A program made the translations under genes and the position numbers. From positions 36,310,133 through 36,374,132 of the forward strand of contig OZ025263.1 of NCBI GenBank assembly GCA_964019135.1: a DNA stretch of 64,000 bases, read 5' to 3'. Positions within the stretch are counted from its first letter, which is position 1; each line of letters begins with the position of its first letter. The stretch comes from Arenicola marina (Eukaryota > Annelida > Polychaeta > Arenicolidae). Shown one piece after another: positions 8,837-19,744 of the stretch. The notes under the pieces were generated by a model. That model was not told where the DNA came from. It worked only from the letters and a program-made list of their open reading frames with translations, and did not search any database.

Positions 8837-11800
8837 ATAGGGGGCTGGAAGGGCGGGGGGTCCAGTGTATAGGGGTCTGGAAGGGCGGGGTTCCAGTGTA
8901 TAGGGGTCTGGAAGGGCGGGGGGTCTAGTGTATAGGGGTCTGGAAGGGCGGGGGATCCAGTGTATAGGGGGCTGGAAGGGCGGGGGATCCAGTGTATAGG
9001 GGTCTGGAAGGGCGGGGGTCCAGTGTATAGGGGTCTGGAAGGGCGGTGGGTCCAGTGTATAGGGGCCGGGAAGGGCGGGGGATCCAGTGTATAGGGGTCT
9101 GGAAGGGCGGGGGATCCAGTGTATAGGGGGCTGGAAGGGCGGGGGATCCAGTGTATAGGGGGCTGGAAGGGCGGGGGTCCAGTGTGTAGGGGTCGGGAAG
9201 GGCGGGGGGTCCAGTGTATAGGGGGCTGGAAGGGCGGGGGATCCAGTGTATAGGGGGCTGGAAGGGCGGGGGGTCCAGTGTATAGGGGTCTGGAAGGGCG
9301 GGGGGTCCAGTGTATAGGGGTCTGGAAGGGCGGGGGATCCAGTGTATAGGGGGCTGGAAGGGCGGGGGATCCAGTGTATAGGGGTCTGGAAGGGCGGGGT
9401 TCCAGTGTATAGGGGTCTGGAAGGGCGGGGGGTCTAGTGTATAGGGGTCTGGAAGGGCGGGGGTCCAGTGTCTAGGGGGCTGGAAGGGCGGGGGATCCAG
9501 TGTATAGGGGTCTGGAAGGGCGGGGGGTCCAGTGTATAGGGGTCTGGAAGGGCGGGGGATCCAGTGTATAGGGGTCTGGAAGGGCGGGGGGTCCAGTGTA
9601 TAGGGGTCTGGAAGGGCGGGGGATCCAGTGTATAGGGGGCTGGAAGGGCTTGGGATCCAGTGTATAGGGGGCTGGAAGGGCGGGGGGTCCAGTGTATAGG
9701 GGTCTGGAAGGGCGGGGGGTCCAGTGTATAGGGGTCTGGAAGGGCGGGGGATCCAGTGTATAGGGGGCTGGAAGGGCGGGGGTTCCAGTGTATAGGGGTC
9801 TGGAAGGGCGGGGTTCCAGTGTATAGGGGTCTGGAAGGGCGGGGGGTCTAGTGTATAGGGGTCTGGAAGGGCGGGGGTCCAGTGTATAGGGGGCTGGAAG
9901 GGCGGGGGATCCAGTGTATAGGGGGCTGGAAGGGCGGGGGGTCCAGTGTATAGGGGCCGGGAAGGGCGGGGGATCCAGTTTATAGGGGGCTGGAAGGGCG
10001 GGGGATCCAGTGTATAGGGGTCTGGAAGGGCGGAGGTCCAGTGTATAGGGGTCTGGAAGGGCGGGGGATCCAGTGTATAGGGGGCTGGAAGGGCGGGGGA
10101 TCCAGTGTATAGGGGTCTGGAAGGGCGGGGTTCCAGTGTATAGGGGTCTGGAAGGGCGGGGGGTCTAGTGTATAGGGGTCTGGAAGGGCGGGGGTCCAGT
10201 GTATAGGGGGCTGGAAGGGCGGGAGATCCAGTGTATAGGGGTCTGGAAGGGCGGGGGGTCCAGTGTATAGGGGTCTGGAAGGGCGGGGGATCCAGTGTAT
10301 AGGGGTCTGGAAGGGCGGGGGATCCAGTGTATAGGGGCCGGGAAGGGCGGGGGGTCCAGTGTATAGGGGGCTGGAAGGGCGGGGGATCCAGTGTATAGGG
10401 GGCTGGAAGGGCGGGGGATCCAGTGTATAGGGGTCTGGAAGGGCGGGGGTCCAGTGTATAGGGGGCTGGAAGGGCGGGGGATCCAGTGTATAGGGGCCGG
10501 GAAGGGCGGGGATCCAGTGTATAGGAGCCGGGAAGGGCGGGGGTCCAGTGTATAGGGGGCTGGAAGGGCGGGGGGTCCAGTGTGTAGGGGTCTGGAAGGG
10601 CCGGGGGTCCAGTGTATAGGGGTCTGGAAGGGCGGGGGGTCTAGTGTATAGGGGTCTGGAAGGGCGGGGGGTCCAGTGTATAGGGGTCTGGAAGGGCGGG
10701 GGATCCAGTGTATGCGGGGCTGGAAGGGCGGGGGGTCCAGTGTATAGGGGTCTGGAAGGGCGGGGGATCCAGTGTATAGGGGTCGGGAAGGGCGGGGGAT
10801 CCAGTGTATAGGGGGCTGGAAGGGCGGGGGGTCCAGTGTATAAGGGTCTGGAAGGGCGGGGGGTCCAGTGTATAGGGGTCTGGAAGGGCGGGGGGTCCAG
10901 TGTATAGGGGCCGGGAAGGGCGGGGGGTCCAGTGTATAGGGGTCTGGAAGGGCGGGGGATCCAGTGTATAGGGGTCTGGAAGGGCGGGGGGTCCAGTGTA
11001 TAGGGTTCTGGAAGGGCGGGGGGTCCAGTGTATAGGGGTCTGGAAGGCCGGGGTCCAGTGTATAGGGGTCTGGAAGGGCGGGGGTCCAGTGTATAGGGGC
11101 CGGGAAGGGCGGGGGGTCCAGTGTATAGGGGTCTGGAAGGGCGGGGGATCCAGTGTATAGGGGTCTGGAAGGGCGGGGGGTCCAGTGTATAGGGGTCTGG
11201 AAGGGCGGGGGATCCAGTGTATAGGGGCCGGGAAGGGCGGGGGATCCAGTGTATAGGGGGCTGGAAGGGCGGGGGGTCCAGTGTATAGGGGTCTGGAAGG
11301 GCGGGGGATCCAGTGTATAGGGGTCTGGAAGGGCGGGGGATCCAGTGTATAAGGGTCTGGAAGGGCGGGGGTCCAGTGTATAGGGGTCTGGAAGGGCGGG
11401 GGATCCGGTGTATAGGGGTCTGGAAGGGCGGGGGATCCAGTGTATAGGGGTCTGGAAGGGCGGGGGGTCCAGTGTATAGGGGTCTGGAAGGGCGGGGGGT
11501 CCAGTGTATAGGGGCCGGGAAGGGCGGGGGGTCCTGTGTATAGGGGTCTGGAAGGGCGGGGGTCCAGTGTATAGGGGCCGGGAAGGGCGGGGATCCAGTG
11601 TATAGGGGGCTGGAAGGGCGGGGGGTCCAGTGTATAGGGGTCTGGAAGGGCGGGGGATCCGGTGTATAGGGGTCTGGAAGGGCGGGGGTCCAGTGTATAG
11701 GGGTCTGGAAGGGCGGGGATCCTGTGTATAGGGGTCTGGAAGGGCGGGGGTCCAGTGTATAGGGGCCGGGAAGGGCGGGGATCCAGTGTATAGGGGGCTG

Positions 11801-11879
11801 GAAGGGCGGGGGGTCCAGTGTATAGGGGTCTGGAAGGGCGGGGGATCCAGTGTATAGGGGTCTGGAAGGGCGCGGGTCC

Positions 11880-12120
11880 AGTGTATAGGGGCCGGGAAGG
11901 GCGGGGGGTCCTGTGTATAGGGGTCTGGAAGGGCGGGGGTCCAGTGTATAGGGGCCGGGAAGGGCGGGGGGTCCTGTGTATAGGGGTCTGGAAGGGCGGG
12001 GGTCCAGTGTATAGGGGCCGGGAAGGGCGGGGGGTCCTGTGTATAGGGGTCTGGAAGGGCGGGGGTCCAGTGTATAGGGGCCGGGAAGGGCGGGGGATCC
12101 AGTGTATAGGGGGCTGGAAG
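11880..12120 (+). repeat. 63-bp dimer subrepeat within the array
   Basis: Here a 32-bp ccggg unit ending in tcctgtg alternates with a 31-bp tctgg unit several times, giving a 63-bp dimer. Since 63 is divisible by 3, the plus strand stays open for 107 codons (11818-12141) with a 21-residue period. The same cassette recurs at 23560, 28596, 31446, 34488, 42493 and 45626, and shortened at 38569. It is one of the markers used to trace the higher-order repeat. Confidence 0.8.
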
Positions 12121-15100
12121 GGCGGGGGGTCCAGTGTATAGGAGTCTGGAAGGGCGGAGGATCCAGTGTATAGGGGTCTGGAAGGGCGGGGGTCCAGTGT
12201 ATAGGGGCCGGGAAGGGCGGGGGGTCCTGTGTATAGGGGTCTGGAAGGGCCGGGGTCCAGTGTATAGGGGCCGGGAAGGGCGGGGGGTCCTGTGTATAGG
12301 GTTCTGGAAGGGCGGGGGTCCAGTGTATGGGGGTCTGGAAGGGCGGGGGATCCAGTGTATGGGGGTCTGGAAGGGCGGGGGGTCCAGTGTATAGGGGTCT
12401 GGAAGGGCGGGGGGTCCAGTGTATAGGGGTCTGGAAGGGCGGGGGGTCCAGTGTATAGGGGTCTGGAAGGGCGGGGGGTCCAGTGTATAGGGGCCGGGAA
12501 GGGCGGGGGGTCCAGTGTATAGGGGTCTGGAAGGGCGGAGAGTCCAGCGTATAGGGGTCTGGAAGGGCGGGGGATCCAGTGTATAGGGGTCTGAAAGGGC
12601 GGGGGGTCTAGTGTATAAGGGTCTGGAAGGGCGGGGGGTCCAGTGTATAGGGGCCGGGAAGGGCGGGGGGTCCTGTGTATAGGGGTCTGGAAGGGCGGGG
12701 GGTCCAGTGTATAGGGGTCTGGAAGGGCGGGGGATCCAGTGTATAGGGGTCTGGAAGGGCGGGGGGTCCAGTGTATAGGGGTCTGGAAGGGCGGGGGGTT
12801 CAGTGTATAGGGGTCTGAAAGGGCGGGGGGTCTAGTGTATAGGGGTCTGGAAGGGCGGGGGTCCAGTGTATAGGGGTCGGGAAGGGCGGGGGGTCCAGTG
12901 TATAGGGGTCTGGAAGGGCGGGGGGTCCAGTGTATAGGGTTCTGGAAGGGCGGGGGGTCCAGTGTATAGGGGTCTGGAAGGGCGGGGGGTCCAGTGTATA
13001 GGGGTCTGAAAGGGCGGGGGGTCTAGTGTATAGGGGTCTGGAAGGGCGGGGGTCCAGTGTATAGGGGTCTGGAAGGGCGGGGGATCCAGTGTATAGAGGT
13101 CTGGAAGGGCGGGGGTCCAGTGTATAGGGGTCTGGAATGGCGGGGGATCCAGTGTATAGGGGTCTGGAAGGGCGGGGGTCCAGTGTATAGGGGCCGGGAA
13201 GGGCGGGGGGGGTCCTGTGTATAGGGGTCTGGAAGGGCGGAGGTCCAGTGTATAGGGGCCGGGAAGGGCGGGGGATCCAGTGTATAGGGGGCTGGAAGGG
13301 CGGGCGGTCCTGTGTATAGGGGTCTGGAAGGGCGGGGGATCCAGTGTATAGGGGTCTGGAAGGGCGGGGGGTCCAGTGTATAGGGGTCTGGAAGGGCGGG
13401 GGGTCCAGTGTATAGGGGTCTGGAAGGGCGGAGAGTCCAGTGTGTAGGGGCCGGGAAGGGCGGGGGGTCCTGTGTATAGGGGTCTGGAAGGGCGGGGGTC
13501 CAGGGTATAGGGGCCGGGAAGGGCGGGGGATCCAGTGTATAGGGGTCTGGAAGGGCGGGCGGTCCTGTGTATAGGGGTCTGGAAGGGCGGGGAGTCCAGT
13601 GTATAGGGGTCTGGAAGGGCGGGGGGTCCAGTGTATAGGGGTCTGGAAGGGCGGGGGATCCAGTGCATAGGGGGCTGGAAGGGCGGGGGGTCCAGTGTAT
13701 AGGGGTCTGGAAGGGCGGGGGATCCAGTGTATAGGGGGCTGGAAGGGCGGGGGGTCTAGTGTATAGGGGTCTGGAAGGGCGGGGGATCCAGTGTATAGGG
13801 GTCTGGAAAGGCGGAGGTCCAGTGTATAGGGGCCGGGAAGGGCGGGGTGTCCAGTGTATAGGGGTCTGGAAGGGCGGGGGTCCAGTGTATGGGGGCCGGG
13901 AAGGGCGGGGGGTCCAGTGTATAGGGGTCTGGAAGGGCGGGGGTCCAGTGTATAGGGGCCGGGAAGGGCGGGGTGTCCAGTGTATAGGGGTCTGGAAGGG
14001 CGGGGGTCCAGTGTATAGGGGCCGGGAAGGGCGGGGCTCCAGTGTATAGGGGCCGGGAAGGGCGGGGGATCCAGTGTATAGGGGTCTGGAAGGGCGGGGA
14101 ATCCAGTGTATAGGGGTCTGGAAGGGCGGGGGATCCAGTGTATAGGGGGCTGGAAGGGCGGGGGATCCAGTGTATAGGGGTCTGGAAGGGCGGGGGTCCA
14201 GTGTATAGGGGCCGGGAAGGGCGGGTGGTCCAGTGTGTAGGGGTCTGGAAGGGCGGGGGTCCAGTGTATAGGGGCCGGGAAGGGCGGGGGTCCAGTGTAT
14301 AGGGGTCTGGAAGGGCGGGGGATCCAGTGTATAGGGGTCTGGAAGGGCGGGGGTCCAGTGTATAGGGGCCGGGAAGGGCGGGGGGTCCAGTGTATAGGGG
14401 TCTGGAAGGGCGGGGGTCCAGTGTATAGGGGCCGGGAAGGGCGGGGGATCCAGTGTATAGGGGTCTGGAAGGGCGGGGGTCCAGTGTATAGGGGTCTGGA
14501 AGGGCGGGGGGTCCAGTGTATAGGGGTCTGGAAGGGCAGTGGGGCCAGTGTATAGGGGTCTGGAAGGGCGGGGGATCCAGTGTATAGGGGCCGGGAAGGG
14601 CGGGGGTCCAGTGTATAGGGGCCGGGAAGGGCGGGGGATCCAGTGTATAGGGGGCTGGAAGGGCGGGGGGTCCAGTGTATAGGGGCCGGGAAGGGCGGGG
14701 GTCCAGTGTATAGGGGCCGGGAAGGGCGGGGGATCCAGTGTATAGGGGGCTGGAAGGGCGGGGGATCCAGTGTATAGGGGTCTGGAAGGGCGGGGGTCCA
14801 GTGTATAGGGGCCGGGAAGGGCGGGGGGTCCAGTGTATAGGGGTCTGGAAGGGCGGGGGGTCTAGTGTATAGGGGTCTGGAAGGGCGGGGGTCCACTGTA
14901 TAGGGGCCGGGAAGGGCGGGGGGTCCAGTGTATAGGGGTCTGGAAGGGCGGGCGGTCCTGTGTATAGGGGTCTGGAAGGGCGGGGTGTCCAGTGTATAGG
15001 GGGCTGGAAGGGCGGGGGATCCAGTGTATAGGGGGCTGGAAGGGAGGGGGGTCCAGTGTATAGGGGGCTGGAAGGGCGGGGAATCCAGTGTATAGGGGTC

Positions 15101-16000
15101 TGGAAGGGCGGGGTTCCAGTGTATAGGGGTTTTGAAGGGCGGGGGGTCTAGTGTATAGGGGTCTGGAAGGGCGGGGGTCCAGTGTATAGGGGGCTGGAAG
15201 GGCGGGGGATCCAGTGTATAGGGGGCTGGAAGGGCGGGGGGTCCAGTGTATAGGGGCCGGGAAGGGCGGGGGATCCAGTTTATAGGGGGCTGGAAGGGCG
15301 GGGGATCCAGTGTATAGGGGGCTGGAAGGGCGGGGGATCCAGTGTATAGGGGTCTGGAAGGGCGGAGGTCCAGTGTATAGGGGTCTGGAAGGGCGGGGGA
15401 TCCAGTGTATAGGGGGCTGGAAGGGCGGGGGATCCAGTGTATAGGGGGCTGGAAGGGCGGGGGGTCCAGTGTATAGGGGCCGGGAAGGGCGGGGGATCCA
15501 GTTTATAGGGGGCTGGAAGGGCGGGGGATCCAGTGTATAGGGGGCTGGAAGGGCGGGGGATCCAGTGTATAGGGGTCTGGAAGGGCGGAGGTCCAGTGTA
15601 TAGGGGTCTGGAAGGGCGGGGGATCCAGTGTATAGGGGGCTGGAAGGGCGGGGGATCCAGTGTATAGGGGGCTGGAAGGGCGGGGTTCCAGTGTATAGGG
15701 GTCTGGAAGGGCGGGGGGTCTAGTGTATAGGGGTCTGGAAGGGCGGGGGTCCAGTGTATAGGGGGCTGGAAGGGCGGGGGATCCAGTGTATAGGGGTCTG
15801 GAAGGGCGGGGGGTCCAGTGTATAGGGGTCTGGAAGGGCGGGGGATCCAGTGTATAGGGGTCTGGAAGGGCGGGGGATCCAGTGTATAGGGGCCGGGAAG
15901 GGCGGGGGGTCCAGTTTATAGGGGGCTGGAAGGGCGGGGGATCCAGTGTATAGGGGGCTGGAAGGGCGGGGGATCCAGTGTATAGGGGGCTGGAAGGGCG

Positions 16001-17872
16001 GGGGATCCAGTGTATAGGGGTCTGGAAGGGCGGGGGTCCAGTGTATAGGGGGCTGGAAGGGCGGGGGATCCAGTGTATAGGGGCCGGGAAGGGCGGGGAT
16101 CCAGTGTATAGGGGCCGGGAAGGGCGGGGGTCCAGTGTATAGGGGGCTGGAAGGGCGGGGGGTCCAGTGTATAGGGGTCTGGAAGGGCCGGGGGTCCAGT
16201 GTATAGGGGTCTGGAAGGGCGGGGGGTCTAGTGTATAGGGGTCTGGAAGGGCGGGGGGTCCAGTGTATAGGGGTCTGGAAGGGCGGGGGATCCAGTGTAT
16301 GGGGGGCTGGAAGGGCGGGGGGTCCAGTGTATAGGGGTCTGGAAGGGCGGGGGATCCAGTGTATAGGGGTCGGGAAGGGCGGGGGATCCAGTGTATAGGG
16401 GGCTGGAAGGGCGGGGGGTCCAGTGTATAGGGGCCGGGAAGGGCGGGGGATCCAGTTTATAGGGGGCTGGAAGGGCGGGGGATCCAGTGTATAGGGGGCT
16501 GGAAGGGCGGGGGATCCAGTGTATAGGGGTCTGGAAGGGCGGAGGTCCAGTGTATAGGGGGCTGCAAGGGCGGGGGGTCCAGTGTATAGGGGTCTGGAAG
16601 GGCGGGGGATCCAGTGTATAGGGGTCTGGAAGGGCGGGGGATCCAGTGTATAGGGGGCTGGAAGGGCGGGGGATCCAGTGTATAGGGGTCTGGAAGGGCG
16701 GGGGATCCAGTGTATAGGGGTCTGGAAGGGCGGGGGATCCAGTGTATAGGGGTCTGGAAGGGCGGGGGATCCAGTGTATAGGGGGCTGGAACGGCGGGGG
16801 ATCCAGTGTATAAGGGTCTGGAAGGGCGGGGGGTCCAGTGTATAGGGGTCTGGAAGGGCGGGGGGTCCAGTGTATAGGGGCCGGGAAGGGCGGGGGGTCC
16901 AGTGTATAGGGGTCTGGAAGGGCGGGGGATCCAGTGTATAGGGGTCTGGAAGGGCGGGGGTCCAGTGTATAGGGTTCTGGAAGGGCGGGGGGTCCAGTGT
17001 ATAGGGGTCTGGAAGGCCGGGGTCCAGTGTATAGGGGTCTGGAAGGGCGGGGGTCCAGTGTATAGGGGCCGGGAAGGGCGGGGGGTCCAGTGTATAAGGG
17101 TCTGGAAGGGCGGGGGATCCAGTGTATAGGGGTCTGGAAGGGCGGGGGGTCCAGTGTATAGGGGTCTGGAAGGGCGGGGGATCCAGTGTATAGGGGCCGG
17201 GAAGGGCGGGGGATCCAGTGTATAGGGGGCTGGAAGGGCGGGGGGTCCAGTGTATAGGGGTCTGGAAGGGCGGGAGATCCAGTGTATAGGGGTCTGGAAG
17301 GGCGGGGGATCCAGTGTATAAGGGTCTGGAAGGGCGGTGGTCCAGTGTATAGGGGTCTGGAAGGGCGGGGGATCCGGTGTATAGGGGTCTGGAAGGGCGG
17401 GGGATCCAGTGTATAGGGGTCTGGAAGGGCGGGGGTCCAGTGTATAGGGGTCTGGAAGGGCGGGGGGTCCAGTGTATAGGGGTCTGGAAGGGCGGGGAGT
17501 CCAGTGTATAGGGGTCTGGAAGGGCGGGGGTCCAGTGTATAGGGGTCTGGAAGGGCGGGGGATCCGGTGTATAGGGGTCTGGAAGGGCGGGGGTCCAGTG
17601 TATAGGGGTCTGGAAGGGCGGGGATCCAGTGTATAGGGGTCTGGAAGGGCGGGGGATCCAGTGTACAGGGGTCTGGAAGGGCGGGGGTCCAGTGTATAGG
17701 GGTCTGGAAGGGCGGGGGGTCCAGTGTATAGGGGTCTGGAAGGGCGGGGGGTCCAGTGTATAGGGGCCGGGAAGGGCGGGGGGTCCTGTGTATAGGGGTC
17801 TGGAAGGGCGGGGGTCCAGTGTATAGGGGCCGGGAAGGGCGGGGATCCAGTGTATAGGGGGCTGGAAGGGCG
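16001..17872 (+). repeat. 1,872-bp tandem duplication, copy 1
   Basis: This stretch matches 17873-19744 at an exact offset of 1,872 bp, judged from many marker variants: ggaacggcgg at 16788 and 18660, ggaaggccgg at 17011 and 18883, and identical 75-codon frames at 16902 and 18774. One clear difference is A at 17275 against G at 19147. The copies part company where the left reads gggggatcc and the right ggggggtcc. Confidence 0.85.
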
Positions 17873-19744
17873 GGGGATCCAGTGTATAGGGGTCTGGAAG
17901 GGCGGGGGTCCAGTGTATAGGGGGCTGGAAGGGCGGGGGATCCAGTGTATAGGGGCCGGGAAGGGCGGGGATCCAGTGTATAGGGGCCGGGAAGGGCGGG
18001 GGTCCAGTGTATAGGGGGCTGGAAGGGCGGGGGGTCCAGTGTATAGGGGTCTGGAAGGGCCGGGGGTCCAGTGTATAGGGGTCTGGAAGGGCGGGGGGTC
18101 TAGTGTATAGGGGTCTGGAAGGGCGGGGGGTCCAGTGTATAGGGGTCTGGAAGGGCGGGGGATCCAGTGTATGGGGGGCTGGAAGGGCGGGGGGTCCAGT
18201 GTATAGGGGTCTGGAAGGGCGGGGGATCCAGTGTATAGGGGTCGGGAAGGGCGGGGGATCCAGTGTATAGGGGGCTGGAAGGGCGGGGGGTCCAGTGTAT
18301 AGGGGCCGGGAAGGGCGGGGGATCCAGTTTATAGGGGGCTGGAAGGGCGGGGGATCCAGTGTATAGGGGGCTGGAAGGGCGGGGGATCCAGTGTATAGGG
18401 GTCTGGAAGGGCGGAGGTCCAGTGTATAGGGGGCTGCAAGGGCGGGGGGTCCAGTGTATAGGGGTCTGGAAGGGCGGGGGATCCAGTGTATAGGGGTCTG
18501 GAAGGGCGGGGGATCCAGTGTATAGGGGGCTGGAAGGGCGGGGGATCCAGTGTATAGGGGTCTGGAAGGGCGGGGGATCCAGTGTATAGGGGTCTGGAAG
18601 GGCGGGGGATCCAGTGTATAGGGGTCTGGAAGGGCGGGGGATCCAGTGTATAGGGGGCTGGAACGGCGGGGGATCCAGTGTATAAGGGTCTGGAAGGGCG
18701 GGGGGTCCAGTGTATAGGGGTCTGGAAGGGCGGGGGGTCCAGTGTATAGGGGCCGGGAAGGGCGGGGGGTCCAGTGTATAGGGGTCTGGAAGGGCGGGGG
18801 ATCCAGTGTATAGGGGTCTGGAAGGGCGGGGGTCCAGTGTATAGGGTTCTGGAAGGGCGGGGGGTCCAGTGTATAGGGGTCTGGAAGGCCGGGGTCCAGT
18901 GTATAGGGGTCTGGAAGGGCGGGGGTCCAGTGTATAGGGGCCGGGAAGGGCGGGGGGTCCAGTGTATAAGGGTCTGGAAGGGCGGGGGATCCAGTGTATA
19001 GGGGTCTGGAAGGGCGGGGGGTCCAGTGTATAGGGGTCTGGAAGGGCGGGGGATCCAGTGTATAGGGGCCGGGAAGGGCGGGGGATCCAGTGTATAGGGG
19101 GCTGGAAGGGCGGGGGGTCCAGTGTATAGGGGTCTGGAAGGGCGGGGGATCCAGTGTATAGGGGTCTGGAAGGGCGGGGGATCCAGTGTATAAGGGTCTG
19201 GAAGGGCGGTGGTCCAGTGTATAGGGGTCTGGAAGGGCGGGGGATCCGGTGTATAGGGGTCTGGAAGGGCGGGGGATCCAGTGTATAGGGGTCTGGAAGG
19301 GCGGGGGTCCAGTGTATAGGGGTCTGGAAGGGCGGGGGGTCCAGTGTATAGGGGTCTGGAAGGGCGGGGAGTCCAGTGTATAGGGGTCTGGAAGGGCGGG
19401 GGTCCAGTGTATAGGGGTCTGGAAGGGCGGGGGATCCGGTGTATAGGGGTCTGGAAGGGCGGGGGTCCAGTGTATAGGGGTCTGGAAGGGCGGGGATCCA
19501 GTGTATAGGGGTCTGGAAGGGCGGGGGATCCAGTGTACAGGGGTCTGGAAGGGCGGGGGTCCAGTGTATAGGGGTCTGGAAGGGCGGGGGGTCCAGTGTA
19601 TAGGGGTCTGGAAGGGCGGGGGGTCCAGTGTATAGGGGCCGGGAAGGGCGGGGGGTCCTGTGTATAGGGGTCTGGAAGGGCGGGGGTCCAGTGTATAGGG
19701 GCCGGGAAGGGCGGGGATCCAGTGTATAGGGGGCTGGAAGGGCG
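17873..19744 (+). repeat. 1,872-bp tandem duplication, copy 2
   Basis: Second copy of the 59-unit block. The two copies make up most of the longest stop-free minus frame of the window (15720-20195), which therefore contains an internal repeat of about 624 residues. The exact edges are uncertain by about one unit because the flanking units are alike. Confidence 0.85.
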
